Shown here: piece by piece, positions 12,450 through 25,560 of the stretch | How positions within the stretch are numbered: position 1 is the stretch's first letter | Layout: each line of letters opens with the position of its first letter | NCBI GenBank assembly: GCA_947652605.1 | Contig: OX393584.1 | Location: 30,863,467 to 30,927,466, forward strand | Origin: Elmis aenea | Lineage: Eukaryota > Arthropoda > Insecta > Coleoptera > Elmidae | Reading direction: 5' to 3' | DNA length: 64,000 bases | Notes under the pieces: generated by a model | Told to the model about the DNA's origin: nothing | The model's database searches: none | Seen by the model: the letters and a program-made list of their open reading frames with translations, nothing else | Position numbers and translations under genes: made by a program

Positions 12450-13262
12450 CACGGTGTCCCCGTTATCGGCGCAAATGTTTTAAGTGGGATAGAGAACCTT
12501 TTTCTAAAACAAATTCAAGTAAAACTTTTCCTAAAATCAAATGCTAAGCAAATATCAGCACTTGCTTGATTTTTTTTACACTATTTATAAGCAATTTTAC
12601 AATTTACTTTTACGTTTGCTACTTAGCTCCTTAAAAATGATTAGGGGTAGTTTTGTAGAGCATTTCAAACTTCATAAAAAGCCTTAAAACTGATGACGAT
12701 ATACATAACATTATGAATAGTGCCGATGCTATGGCATTTTAAAAACAAAAAAATTATTTCTCGGATTTTGTTTTTACACCCTGTTCCTTATTTTCAGCTT
12801 TTCCGGAAAATCGCTTTGGTTTTTCGAAACTTTCACAGGACCATAGTTGTAGCCCATAAAACTTGCTATCCGGAATGGGCCGTCCGTTTTTTTTTTGTAC
12901 AACCTTTCGTTTTAAAGAAACAGCGGTTGAAAAGTCTAAGAAACAATAAAAGTTTTTAATTTTTTAACATTTTCTTGTAAAAACTGCTTTACAACTTTTT
13001 AACTATTGCCTATAGACAAAAAACAACTAGTACCAATTTTGTAGAGAATTTCATGCTCTATTAAAAAGCTTCGAGGTATTTTACGATAAAATTTACATTT
13101 TCGGCGACAGAGCCTTTTAAATGAAGAAGTGTAAAAAAATCAAGTAGGTAAGTGTTAATATCTGCATTAGCATTTCATTTTAGGAAAAACTTAAAATTTT
13201 TTTTTAGAAAAAGGTCCTTTATCACCACTTTAAATATTTGCGCCGATAACGCGGACACCCTG
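12450..13262. repeat. Foldback element, family E
   Basis: The ends are CACGGTGTCCCCGTTATCGG and, inverted, CCGATAACGCGGACACCCTG, each next to TA. The arms contain 'gcgcaaatgtttt(a)aagtgg' and 'agaaaaaggt' in inverted order. A chance open frame of 79 codons lies inside. Non-autonomous TA-flanked element. Confidence 0.82.
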
Positions 13263-15050
13263 TATGAATTTGTTAATGGATGTCCTAGAAACTCTCCCAG
13301 CTCTGTAACTTATTTATCTTAATATATAGAGCTTTGGTACTTATTATAAAATATTTATTTTAAAATAAAACCCTTGATCAGGATTTTTCTGTATGTAGTT
13401 ACTTATAGTCTACCCAAAAATGTAAAAATATACAGGCTGTTTTATTAAAAAAAAATAATTTCCTGCTAAACTTTTATCTCAAAGCACTTGACAAGATTCT
13501 AGAGTTTAGTAACTTGTGACTGCATGCTTCTTTGAAATGCCACCTTAAAACACTATCCTTTCAAAGCAGTTAAATGGGTATATCTGGAATATATTATATT
13601 TTAGTGTCTTTAAATATTGTTAACATGAACTAGAACTAGTGACCTAAAAACATCACATAACTTTTATGGTAATAAAAGACGAATTAAAATCAGGGACGTC
13701 TGTTTTGCATTGTTAATATTTGCATACAGACCTACATTATCACGGTAAATTATGTATTTATGCTGGGCGATAACACCCAAGACAGCTGCACTTTTTGATT
13801 TACTCGTCTTTGTAAGAAATTAATCAACTTAATTAGGATATGTATTTTTTAATAATAATTAATACGTTGGCTGCCATACGAGTCACTGTTTTGTTTTGAG
13901 AAGCCAATGCTGTGTTAGTTACGTCCGTAGTTTAGATTTGAGGCCCTGATTGTTTGTTTATCACTCGCATATTAGCATTTAGCATATGGGACTGATGGCC
14001 GATGTAAGGATAAATTTCTTATATTCAACTTCAACATTTCAGCTCAACTTAATAGATAATTATTTATTTCGTTTTATTAAAAGTACTGCAGTATTAACAA
14101 TTTGAAAAATAATCGACAAATTACCTATGAGTGGATTTTATTGGAAATATTTTTCGTGTTACCGGTAACAGAAAATGAATTTGGAACTCGCAAAAACTGA
14201 ACACATTCTGAAAATGCATCTTTTGTTTAATTTTTTTTTGTCGTACATTTGTTTATTCAAATTCTGCGAAAACTTTTTATTGGCAAATTCATATTTTGCA
14301 GTTTATTGTTTAATTAATAGATTAATAGATGGCTAGGAGTTCTTTCTGATTCGATTAATTCATTCACATCAGCAAGGGAGATATTGCAAAAAAGTTGTTT
14401 TTACCCAATCGTTATACCTTGTAAAGACACAGTACCTATTAATATTATTTACTTAACTAAAAATATTGTCCAATTCGTATTTTTTTTTAACTTAGTGTAA
14501 AAAGCTCTTTGATGGTAATTATTAATTTGTATAAAGAAATCCTCAAAGAAGACAAGCAAATTCAACTATTATTTTTTGTCGTTACATCGAAACGTACATC
14601 AATAATACCAATTTTGTTTTTATACCTTTCGAAATGTTCATAAATAAGCTTCCTCTGCATTCTTACCTTAAAAATTGTATTGTGTTGTATCGCATCGCGA
14701 AAGAAAATTACAATGTACGGCACTAAATGATAAAATAAATAAGTGATTTTTCTGATGGTCTCCTGTTTGTCAACACATTTTTTGGCAACGTTACCTCTGT
14801 TCAGGTAAAAAATTTTTAAACAAATAATTAAATTAATGCAAAAAAACGCATCGACAAAGCAGAAACATAAGACCAACAAATTACGACTAAAAAGTTTTTC
14901 TGCAATAAAAAAACAATTATTCAGATTTTTCACAATTTTCATGAAAACGGTACAGATATCTGGACTTTATTTTATTATTATTAATAATTAGAAAAAAATC
15001 TGCAACATAATTTAGAAACTCTAAACCTGGAATTGGAAAAAAAGTAATAA
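13263..15050. other. Gene-free stretch with a possible single MITE end
   Basis: A 'tacaggctgttttatt' near 13,431 resembles a lone MITE terminus. Open frames such as 14,562-14,942 on the minus strand show no domain and are low-complexity. Confidence 0.4.
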
Positions 15051-15059
15051 GAAAATAAA

Positions 15060-15760
15060 TACCAAAAAAACTAAAACTATGATCGTTACAACAGAGAACA
15101 AAGGGGATAACATCACTTTAAATGGGCTTAGGTTGGAACAGCTAGAAAGCTTCAAATATTTAGGAGTGATCATAGAGACAAATGGAGGAACGGACAAGGA
15201 AATAAGCGAAAGGACAGGAAATGTAAGACGAAGAATACTTAACAGTTTAAGAACATTTTTTGAAAATAGAGAAATTCCAACACGAACAAAAGTGGAAGTG
15301 GTCATAAAGGTAGTAACTCCGGCAATTTTATACGGAAGTGAAACGTGGACACTCACAAATAAAAATAGTAGCAGAAAGATTTCTAAAAAAAATCCAAGGA
15401 AAAACCAAAAAAGATAGAATCCGAAACGAAACATATAGAGAACAATTAAAGATAAAATCAGTTGAAACAAAAATACCAGAAAGGCAGCTGGGATGGTAGG
15501 GTCACATTTATAGGATGAAAGAAAAAAGATAAACCAGAAAAGCTTATGAAGCAAGATCACAAGACAAAAACAAAAGAGGTAGACCGAGAAAAACCTAGCA
15601 AGACGAAGTTAAAAAAGCAGCAACGGATAAAAACATCAAATGGAAAGACATGAAAAGGCTAGCACAAGACAGAAAAACATGAAAAAACGTCAGCACAACA
15701 CAACTCAACAGTCCCACACCTTACAGTAGAAGGACTCATGACTAAATAAATAATAATCTG
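15060..15760 (+). pseudogene. Non-LTR retrotransposon, 3' end of reverse transcriptase ORF
   Basis: A frame at 15,079-15,417 contains FKYLGVIIETNGG and TPAILYGSETWTLT, hallmarks of the thumb and C-terminal part of non-LTR reverse transcriptases. Further coding follows in shifted frames (for example RGRPRKT-like segments near 15,575-15,595). The copy ends in an AAATAAATAATAA tail near 15,755, typical of RTE-like elements. An antisense relative lies at 25,085-25,560. It is 5' truncated and inactive. Confidence 0.8.
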
Positions 15761-15769
15761 AAAATAAGC

Positions 15770-16759
15770 AGCTTTGCTAAATTTGAACATATGCTCTATA
15801 TCTCATAATGGTCTGCCTTAAATTTGAATCGATCTCTACAATTATTTTTAATTAATGGGCTAAACATTTACAGTTACATAAAAAAAGTTTAATTATTATG
15901 GTATGGTCAATATTTTTATTCCAAACTAGTTTAATATTTAACCAACCGTTTTATCTCACTTCTAATAAGCACTCATGTATAAGACGCATGCTTCATTTAG
16001 CTTTTAGCCCAATGTAGGTTATGTTCGGTAACAAAAATGACGTACTCGTGTATAAAACGCACCCGAGTTTTAGACGACAACAATGAGTAAATATTTTGCA
16101 TATTATACGCGACATTTTAAGGTATTTACATTTTTTTTTAAGTTCCAGGCTAAGTTTTTACTTCTCGTTCAACACTATATTCTTACAAAAAGGATACTAT
16201 AACGTTTTTATCATAGGAAAATGCTTCATACGCTACTGGCATGATATATGCGGAAATGCGTTGTGCCAAGCACAGACGAATGACGTGCACTTGTGTAAAA
16301 TATTGTTATACTGATTGAATAATACATCCGCTGGTGAGTTGTAAAAGCAGCGCTATACTTTGCTTGGATTAAGGTCTTAATATGTATTCCTTTAATTTTT
16401 TGGCATTTTTATTTGGCCCAAAACGTATCATAAAATATTGTGTTTCACTGAGAGTCGAATATAATAAGTTTTCGAATACTATCAAACAAAAATTATTTAT
16501 ACCCACGTACGTATGTTGAGTTAAAAAAGCAATTTATTACGAATTGACAGAATGATTTAATTTAACAGTGGCCTAGTTGTCAAGTATGTTGTAAAGAGCT
16601 ATAAAACTACCGTTTGTACAGGACAATCAAGAATAAAATTTCCATTCGACCGAACGAATAAGTCTGTAGCTAGTAGCTAAGTTTTCGTATTGAAAACCGC
16701 AACAGTTTAAAGATTGTCCTGAAACAGCATTTATAAATTAAATATTTATATTATTAAGC
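15770..16759. other. Gene-free stretch
   Basis: No feature recognised. Confidence 0.45.
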
Positions 16760-17497
16760 AGATACAATATGAATTTTAATATAAAAAAGGCAAAGGCTAT
16801 GGTTATAGCGAAAAATCATGAACCTGTTACAATTATGCTAGGGCAAAAAAAAATAGAGCAGGTAGCGAATTTTAAATATTTAGGAACAATAATTGCAGAG
16901 AATGGTAAATTGGAGGAAGATCTGAATAACAGAATAGCGGCAGCGACGAAATTTCAATTCGCCACTAATAAATGTTTGATAAGTAAGAAGGAGATATCAA
17001 AAGAAACGAAGACGCGAGTTTTTAATGCAGTGTACGTAACGTACCAATCCTCACGTACAGTTCAGAAACTTGTACACTAACACAAAAACAAAACCAAAGA
17101 ATACAGGTACAGGAAATGAGATTTCTGAGAAGAATAGAGGGATGTAGACTGATTGATAAAATCAGTAACGAAAAAATTCGAAATAACCTAGGAGTAACAG
17201 ATGTTAAGAAAAAGATGGAGACGAATCTATTCAGATGGCTTGGACATCTACTACGCATGCTAGAAAGTAGATACGCGAAAATAGGATAGAAAATGAAGAT
17301 GAAGGGAAAAAGAAATAGAGGAAGCCCAAGAATAAAATGGGGAAAAGGAGTGAGGCAGAGACTAGAAGTAAAATGAGTCAGCTGGAGAGATGTGCCACGA
17401 TTAGCTTATGATAGGCAGGAGTGGAGAAACATAACACAGAAATAGAAAAGCATACCTCGACACCGAAAGGTACAAGAGGAACCGATTTAGAAGACTG
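16760..17497 (+). pseudogene. Non-LTR retrotransposon, 3' fragment (second subfamily)
   Basis: The frame at 16,769-17,080 encodes IKKAKAMVIAKNHEP and FKYLGTIIAENGKLEEDL. Downstream, in other frames, are RFLRRIEGCRLIDKI and LFRWLGHLLRM, which match the C-terminal region of RTE/Jockey-type polyproteins. Stops and frameshifts break it. The last 330 bases have an antisense relative in MEK intron 3. It joins directly to a foldback fragment at about 17,498. Confidence 0.82.
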
Positions 17498-17898
17498 TAG
17501 GTTTTGCAGGAAAAGTGAAGGGATAAAAAATTTCAATAAATTAAGCTTTCAAAATTTTAATTGCAAAATATCAAGCCTCCAAAAAGTTCTGATAAAAAAA
17601 AAACATCAGGGTCGCCGTTTTCATCCCCTTGTGAAGGTGGGAGATGATTAAAAATATAACTATGGGAAACCTTTTAATAAGTATAAAACATCTACCAAAT
17701 ATCATTGTCCTAGATATATCCGAATTTGAGAAATAAAATGAAAACCTAATTTTACCACTCCCATTTAAGGGGTATAACTCCGAAAGCAGACGTGTAAGAG
17801 AAAAGAACTATATAACAGTCCCCCCTTAATTTTCGATAAGGAATTTCCTTTCGAATTTTTTCTCAATACATATTTAAGAAACACTAAGAAACACTCTG
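17498..17898. repeat. Foldback family A, right half
   Basis: Starts at a segment like 'ctgtaggttttgcagg', runs through 'ccttgtgaaggtgggagatg' and ends 'aagaaacactctg' next to TA. The same order occurs in the right arms at 29.9-30.3, 50.2-50.5 and 55.6-56.0 kb. The left half is missing. Confidence 0.75.
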
Positions 17899-19147
17899 TA
17901 TATTACCAAAAATTTACGGGATGGAGAAGGTTTTTACATTTAAATGTGCTTATACCATTTATAATTTATATTAAGATGTCGAGATTCCATCATTTTTAAA
18001 ATTGTTCGAAAATAAAAACGTATGAAATGTTATGTGTTCATAAAAACTGACGTAAAAATGTACCATCATAATATTTCAAGCTCAAGTGTTTCTAAAAACA
18101 AGCAATTTTAACTTTTACGCTGTTGACCAAGGTCTTTTTATGCAAATATTTTGACTTAAAAAATCATTTCGAGCCGTTTTTAGAGGTAACGTTATGGTTA
18201 GAACTCTATTTAAATATTCATTATTTACACTTAAACTATGGGGTGACTCAAAAATGTCTGAAGAGATTGCAAAATTCATGCTACGTCTTTTTGAAAACTT
18301 GCGGTCTTATAAAAGTACCTTAAAATCTTCCAATATTGGTGGTCTAATACAGATCGTGTTAAATTTGATTAAATATATATTGAAACCATGAAATATAATT
18401 GTTTAAAATGTGAACAAATTTTATTCTTAGTAATAAATAATATATTTCTGAAAATTAAGTCTACGATTGTCACTATTGATTAAAAATGATAGATTTTATC
18501 TAAACAAATTTTTGAAGTGTGTACATGAAATTCTAGATGTAGTGCAATTTCTCAAACATATACAGGATGATTCAGTTCGACTCTAAAATTCGGCAGCTCT
18601 TTGCAGTTACCTGTTTCTTCTATTTGTATGTGTATATTATGTTAAACACATTCCGGAATTCGTTTCACTTATTTATACATTATTTTAACTTGGCGTTTAA
18701 CTAAGATGTTTTGACATTTAAAATAGTTTCGCTTATACGAAATTTTTAAGATAGCGTACTGTCATGTAAGATAATATACACATAAAAATGTTTTTGTGAG
18801 TTTATGCTGATGTTTTTATTATCATAAAATATTCCCAAGTCACACTTATGACACAGAAAATACACACACTAATTTAAATCGTACATACATAAAAAATATT
18901 ATACATATGTTCAATACATTATTGAGTAAGTGTTAGATGGATAAAGTCTGATATTATAGATTGTTTAATAATAATGATTGCAACATCAAATAAATAAAAA
19001 AAGCATTGCTTGTAGCTTCACTAAATAACAGTCAAATTTCAAAATCAAATTATTAAGTAGTCACTGAAATAAAACCAGAAAAAATGTGGAACTTGCAATT
19101 TTATTTAAATTATGTAAGGCCATACGTCTACTTTTCTGGCAAGTGAG
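17899..19147. other. Gene-free stretch
   Basis: Only a possible lone MITE end ('tacaggatgattcagttcga' near 18,561) and chance open frames of about 65 codons. Confidence 0.45.
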
Positions 19148-19339
19148 CAGGGCCACCTTAACCACAGGGCTAAATGGGCTATAGCCCCGCATCGCCAGCC
19201 TTTTGAGGCGGCAATTTTGCTTGCACTTCGCACTCAAATCACTAGAGAATAATTTTATCGAAGAATGCCTTTATTTTCAACACGTTTATTTGTGTGAAGA
19301 TAAAGAAAATATATCTGCTGCGGACTTAGTTTGAGGACA

Positions 19340-19614
19340 ATAATTGATTCAAAAATTGAGTCTACATTTCCCAACGTGGCTACAGCAATGCGCATTTTTT
19401 TAAGTAATGTCGGAATGTCGCTGCACATTGCATCGGTGAAAGACCTTTTTCAGCACTTAAAAGAATTAAAAATTATTTACGCTCGTCTTTGGGACAGAGC
19501 AAATTAAATGATTTAAGTATTGTGTCCCTAGAGAGTGATTTATTTAATTATTTAAATACGTGCGATATTATTAACCAGTTTGCCAAAGAAAAAGCTAGGA
19601 AAATAAATTTTTAA
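19340..19614 (+). pseudogene. hAT transposase C-terminal dimerisation domain, frameshifted
   Basis: One frame gives IESTFPNVATAMRIFLSN. After a shift, another gives ERPFSALKRIKNYLRSSLG, then LNDLSIVSLESDL, and ends EKARKINF before TAA at 19,612-19,614. This is the hAT C-terminal (Dimer_Tnp_hAT) region, with the usual ERxFSxLKxIKNYLRS motif, similar to transposases related to ZMYM-type zinc-finger proteins. The N-terminal BED finger and catalytic core are absent, so it is dead. Confidence 0.88.
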
Positions 19615-19695
19615 GTTATACCTACACACCAGTTACTTTTGTTTTTTGTTCACATAGGTTATTTGAATTTTGTATTTTTATTTGTTTATTGGTAA

Positions 19696-20546
19696 TAGGG
19701 TTTCTCATACTTGACATTTTTGCTTGTCCCGGGATTCCGGAAAGAAATCGGTCTTCTTTCCGGGATTTCCCGGGATCCCGGGACGTAATAAATTAAGTCA
19801 ATATTTTAAAGTAACCAACCCAGAAACGGAAGGAGAGGTTTATTACTTCAAACAACTCCTACTCATATATCTAATACATTTGGCTCCATGATTGTTATAA
19901 GTAAATAATAAAATAATATTGGTGAGAGAAGCATTCATTTCATAAATATTACCTTAATATTGCAATATCATGAAAACAATAACATAATTTTTACAATAAT
20001 TTTTTGTAATATGATTTAAGAAAACAAAGTTGTCCTATGCTTCGGTCATTCTTAATTTATTAACAGAAAGTCTTCCCTCATAAAATGCTTTCTCAGTTTC
20101 TATTGATAAAGGTGGAGTTGTTTTAAAGCATTTGGCAGAAAAGAGACATCGTTTTTATCAATAAAATTTCATTTATAAGCTAAACGTATTTTGCTTCGCC
20201 TTACCAGAGTACAAACAAATAGGACGGTAACCGTACTTTGATGATATAAACTTTGTCATGGAGACCGCGCTTCTCGACGCATACTATGGGTGAACATAAT
20301 TTGTTATTTTAAAGCAGAAAAACTATTTTCAAATATGAATAAAGTTGTTCATAATTTAATGTTAGTTAAGATAATTTCTGATATTTATGATATTGATGAA
20401 ATTATCATAATATTGCAAAGATTTTAACACAAAAACAAACTAAAATCACAGATTGTTAATATCCCGGAATTTCCCGGAACAATAAGTATTTCCCGGGAAA
20501 TATAAAATAGGTTAAAATGGACCGGGATCCCGGGAGAAAAACCCTA
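19696..20546. mobile_element. hAT-like element with perfect 8-bp target duplication
   Basis: The ends are TAGGGTTTCTCATAC and GGGAGAAAAACCCTA. The octamer ATTGGTAA flanks both sides (19,688-19,695 and 20,547-20,554). Subterminal blocks rich in TCCCGGGA occur on both sides. It carries no recognisable transposase. It is inserted in the older hAT at 19,148-20,697, so it is younger. Confidence 0.9.
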
Positions 20547-20697
20547 ATTGGTAATATATCGACTTTTCTAGTTCTGAAGCTTTTGTAAAACTTCACCGGT
20601 CACCCCGCTCCCGCTTCCCCTCCCGTGTATTTTCTTATGAAGAGGGGCGCATTATTGTTAGTAGCCCAGGAGCGCCAAATATCTTAAGACGGCTCTG

Positions 20698-21736
20698 GAA
20701 ACATCCTGTATATATTTTATTTATGTACATTCTCTGTTTCGCTTATAAAAATAATGGTTTTATTATCGAAAATATGAAGTTGCGCTTGTGATATATTTTG
20801 TCAAATAAAACAATTAAAAAGGTTTAACTTGTTTCCAATGGTAAAAGTAATTTGTACACATCGTTTATAGTAATACTTCCGACGTTTTAATCGGCTCGTT
20901 GTTACATAATTATTTAATTTACATTGACTGATTTTTGTTTATTGCCAGAAGAAGACCAAAATGATCTATTCTCGTTTGTTGCTGAACGCTTTATATTTTA
21001 CGAATCTGATTTGGTAAAAAAGTGCATCTAAGCTGAAGTGTTAAACAAATTTGTGTTCATTAAGATTTATTTTATGATATATCATAAGAAATTACATTTG
21101 AATTATTCGCAAGAGTTTTAAATGCCTTGTTTTTTAAATATTAGTGCCTTGGATAGAATAAAGCAAAAATAGTTTTTGAGGTAACAAACTTTTGAAAATT
21201 GTTAACACATCTCAATAGGATATCGGTCTAGTCGTCCATAAATTATCACTTATTTTCTAATTGGCAAATGATGTACATATGTTGCACAAACAAGCTTTAC
21301 AGTTAAGTCGTGTTTGCTTTTATATTTTGCGATACAGAATTAATTACCTTCTGTCGAGGTGGTGAACAGTTTATGTACGGCCTGATCTATAATTCTCAAG
21401 TTCAATAGCATTTCTCTTTTGTTCGCCCGTGAAACTCAAATTGAGTGTTAATATTTATTTGCACAGAAAAAAACTAGCAAAATGTTTATGTTTGCTTGAA
21501 AGTTATTGTCAAAATAGAAAATATCGACTGTTTTTCGCAATACGTGTCATGATCGGGTGAAGAAACTTCCTCAATTTTTGATCCAACTAATTTCCTTAAA
21601 ACTGCGTTTAAATGCAGCTTCAACGAATAAAACAATAAAGTTGCACGATAACATTTGTTTATATGTTTACAGATGCATCTTAATTATTTATTCTGTTAAT
21701 GCTGGATAAGAGATATACTTTTGGAAAAACATTATA
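20698..21736. other. Gene-free stretch
   Basis: No feature recognised. Confidence 0.45.
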
Positions 21737-22066
21737 CAGGGTGTCACAAATTCAAGGCTTATCTTCGAAAACGGGTAAATCGGAACAAATTGCGTGCTGA
21801 ATTCAAATCTAAAGAGAAAAGTGGCATGCTTCTCTTAGTTTACATTTTTTCTACGACCACTAATAATGTAAATGACTTACCGTACAGCCTGCATGCATAG
21901 TAAGTCCTAGCGCACGGTAAGCAAAACGCGCACTTGTCTGGAAAGATCGAAGTTTCGAAGTAGACTCACGTCAAACACTTCCTACATGCCTAGTGAGTGA
22001 GTTATAACGCACGGTAAGCAAAACGCACACTTGTCTAGAAATGTCAAAGTAGACTTACGTCAAAAT
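21737..22066. repeat. MITE-like left end plus a 107-bp tandem dimer
   Basis: A TA-flanked CAGGGTGTCACAAATTCAAG lies at 21,737. At 21,911 and again at 22,018 the sequence repeats 'cgcacggtaagcaaaacgc', followed by 'cacttgtct' and 'agtagac(t)(c/t)acgtcaaa', a period of 107 bases with about two units. The dimer may be a subterminal repeat of the same element. Confidence 0.65.
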
Positions 22067-22304
22067 TGACAAGACAACGTAATTACATGTGGATATTAGC
22101 CAATAAGCCGTTAAAATCGTAGGTATTATGTGTTCGTAGAAAAAGTGAGCTACATAACACGAGTTGTAAAGCAGTTACGCACTACTGGAAATACTTTTCC
22201 ACTCATGCGTAATATGCTTCTTACCAGTCTTGTTATGCAATATCCTATAAAAAGATAAAACAAGTAATTTTTAGAGATATAAAAAAAAAACGTATCCTCT
22301 GCGT

Positions 22305-22369
22305 CAGTGTTTTTCAACCTTTTTAATGTCGCGGGCACACGTTTTACAACGCAAACATTTCGCGGCACA
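22305..22369. repeat. hAT terminal remnant
   Basis: Reads CAGTGTTTTTCAACCTTTTT followed by 'gtcgcgggcacacg', a familiar hAT (Charlie-type) end. The inverted 'gcggcacacta' at 22,359-22,369 could be the other end of a very short element. Confidence 0.5.
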
Positions 22370-22374
22370 CTATA

Positions 22375-23778
22375 CAGGATGTTTGAAATTGGAGTTTAAG
22401 CATGGGAATCTCGCTCATTATAATAGCTAGACCCTAGCTATTACAATCTTCTAGAATATAAATTTAAACTTGGTAAAGCTCCTAAATTTGGTGGTCATTA
22501 ATAATCCGGAGAGAAATTGAAAATATCTTAAACGATTATCAAAAACATTGGGAAAAATCTGAAAATACGATTTTCGAAAATCGTCTATAACTCCTTTGGA
22601 GTACAAAATATTTCAAATGTGTTAAAGCTTTAAGAAACTTTTTAAGCCGGATCGAATGGTCATCACTACATTTTTTCAGGTTAAAATTTTATTTGTTGCA
22701 AAAAATGCACTTAGAGTTGTAAATAACAAAAAACATTTAAAAATGCGATTAACCATTGCGTTATATTTTAATTATACGTATGTTTTTAAATTATTCCTGG
22801 CCGCGATTTGCATAAAATTAGGCAAATTACTGTAAAGCTATTGGTAAAACTCGTAAAACTTGACGCTTTAAAATCTTATCACATTATGGATAATTTTTGT
22901 TTTCACGGCCATGTTGAGCTCATAAAAAATCAGTATTGTTGATTTTTTTGACGTATTTGTTAACTTGCGTCATGTTTTATCGTTGCAGTTAAAATTTTCT
23001 AAACTATGGTCTAATTTAAAATGCTATAACAGAATTTTTGAACCATAACAGAAGAAAGCTACATGTTTACTGTTTTATTTTTTTATGAATGACTTTAGCT
23101 AAGACAGCCATGGAAATTTTCTCATCAGATCTGAATTGAGCACCAAATTTTTAACTTGTGTCCCAATCATACTTTTCGTAATACTCGTAAACCATTTCGT
23201 GTTTTTAAGGTACAAAAATCAAAACAATCAACAATTAAACGTGATTAATTCTGTTAAACCAACAGAATGGCAGTTTGTTTAACTAGGTACATTCTTAACG
23301 ACATAAGCCTACTACTAGAAAAAAATGGAATTTGAAAAATTACCTAATTTCTGCTATAATGTAAGGAAAATGAATAAATCGACCCCACATATTATTGGAA
23401 TGGGGAAAAATCCTCTTTCTCGTGATGCCGCAGCCAACTATGGGTTCTATTTAAAAAAACACAACTTTATGTAAACTCGAATTTCGATTTTTTTTGAAAA
23501 ATTGTCTACGCCACTGCATTCTTATCAAAAAAGTGCCTGTAGGACGTCAAAATTATTTTTCTTTATTTTCATAAACAAGCGAGATATAGTCATAAAACGA
23601 AAAGTCGAAGAATCGAGTTATCGGCGATAACTCGGAAACAAAAGACGATATCCAATTTTAGTTTTCACCATTATTAACTTTTTCTCAAAAAAAGTGATCG
23701 AGGAAGCGGGGTCCGTTTTTCGATACCTCTTATAGTTACCGAGATTCCCCATGAAAACACCAAAATTTGCCCACCCTA
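22375..23778. repeat. Degenerate foldback element related to family B
   Basis: Left end CAGGATGTTTGAAATTGG followed by 'catgggaatctcgctcatta'. The right end, inverted, reads TAGGGTGGGCAAATTTTGG followed by 'catggggaatctcgg'. TA lies at both borders. The interior is AT-rich with no coding sequence. Confidence 0.6.
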
Positions 23779-25084
23779 TACATTAAAATGATGTAAGAAG
23801 TTAAAATGTTGATTATTTTAAAAAAATCAAATAAATTTTATTCGAAATGATTTGTGTTGGACATATCTGTGATTCGAGGCTATTAGCACTAAGATGTTTT
23901 ATTGGTCGCTCTTATATTTTGACCACCCAGTGTAATCACCCAAATTATTATATTATAAAATGACTTCGATTATGTTTAATACCTTTCTAACGTATTTAGT
24001 GAAATGATTTTAAGTACAAATTGGTGCGTATAACGAGACGTAATCCGGTTCAAACTGCACGGGGATATCTTTAGGTCCCAATTAGAGTTAATAGTATTTT
24101 AATGATAACCAAGGCGACTATTGTTCTGATTTCTGTTTGCTTAAGTCGAATACGTCTATTTTTATGTTAATAATTCTTGACACAAATATAAATGCACCGT
24201 TAGAACAAGTATTTACAGGAAAACATATAGAACCTCGTTACATTGTCATTGAAATTCAGACAAAATATATCGCAAAGTTATTAATTTTAAAGATTTTCAC
24301 GTCTAATAAAATGTTTGCAATGTGGTTTACTAATACATTGTTAATGCCATAATGTTTTAAGACAACGAGTTGTCCTCGTTCTATAAACATTCACCCTGCA
24401 AATTTAATGAGACTTACAATTAACGTAGCCTTCTTTACGAAAAATGCCTTCCTTGTTTGTTTTTAATTACACAAATGCGAATATATGCTTTAATTAACGT
24501 TTTTACCAAATACGTATCGAGCAAAGCAATAAACGAATTAAATAAATTGAAAAGTGTTTATTCGTACTTGACCTTTTTTAAATCTTCCAATTCAATGCTG
24601 CATTTTGGCAACAAAATACAATAACCTCCGCTTGGATACTCTTCAACATCGCAAATAATTTATGGTAATCGTTTAAAACCAATAAATATGAAACATAATC
24701 GGTAGATATAATCGAACTTAATAAAAATTATATGTATGCAGTTACAATATATGTGCATGTGGGTATCTAAAAACAACATAATACATCTTGATTGCCTACT
24801 GATACATTATGTATATATATATAACTATATATATCGAGAAAAGTACAATCGAAAATCGAAAAAGACTTTTAATATTTTATTTCGGCAAAAGCCATAATAG
24901 CGTCATTAAAATAAAAGTTGAATACAGTAAAACCTAGATATAACGGACTAATTCAGGCGAGGGGGTGTACGTTAAAGCCGAAGATCTGTTAATAAGTATT
25001 CCGAATTGATTTGTTAAAAAATTGACAAAGTAGTTTTTATTAATGTAGATACGAACTTTGTTTATGAGCGTTTAAATTTATTTA
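23779..25084. other. Gene-free stretch with a lone pogo/Tc1-like terminus
   Basis: CAGTAAAACCTAGATATAACG at 24,925 resembles Tigger/pogo ends. A partner end was not found. A TA microsatellite lies near 24,812-24,833. Confidence 0.45.
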
Positions 25085-25560
25085 TTATTTAGTCATGAGT
25101 TCTTCTACTGTTTAGGTGTAGGACTGTTGAGTTGTGTTGTGTTTTTTTCATGTTTTTCTGGCTTGTGCTTGCTTTTTTATGTCTTTCCGTGTTTCTATCC
25201 GTTGCTGCTTTTTTAACTTCGTCTTGCCAGGTTTTTCTCGGTCTACCTATTTTGTTTTTTCCTTGTGATCTTGCTCCATAGGCTTTTCTGGTTTACCTTT
25301 CTTCTTTCATCCCATAAATGTGACCCAACCATCCCAATTGTTTTTCTTGTATTTTTGTTTCAACTGATTTTATCTTTAATTGTTCTCTATATGTTTCGTT
25401 TCGGATTCTATTTTTTTTTTTTTTTCCTTGGATTTTTTTTAGAAACCTCATTACTGCTGCGTTCACTCGGCTACTATTTTTATTTGTGAGTGTTTACGTT
25501 TCACTTCCGTATAAAAGTACCGGAGTTGCTACTTTTTTGACACTTCCACTTTTGTGCTCC
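25085..25560 (-). pseudogene. Non-LTR retrotransposon 3' end, antisense
   Basis: The minus strand matches 15,300-15,760: the tail of T(A)AATAAATAAT type, the 'gagttcttctactgt' region in inverse, and an antisense run over the SETWTL region near 25,490-25,530. No intact frame. It is the opposite-strand relative of the copy at 15.1-15.8 kb. Confidence 0.78.

Larger units (their letters stand above)
19148..20697. mobile_element. Decayed hAT transposon, split by a second hAT
   Basis: The left end begins CAGGGCCACCTTAACC and the right end, read inverted, begins CAGAGCCGTCTTAAGATA. A transposase C-terminus is found inside (19,340-19,614). The flanking octamers do not match, so the exact ends or the duplication have decayed. 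An independent hAT at 19,696-20,546 interrupts it. Confidence 0.72.

Noticed and set aside
15021..15560. 179-codon minus-strand open frame with long hydrophobic runs
   Set aside because: It is the antisense shadow of the non-LTR retrotransposon fragment on the + strand.
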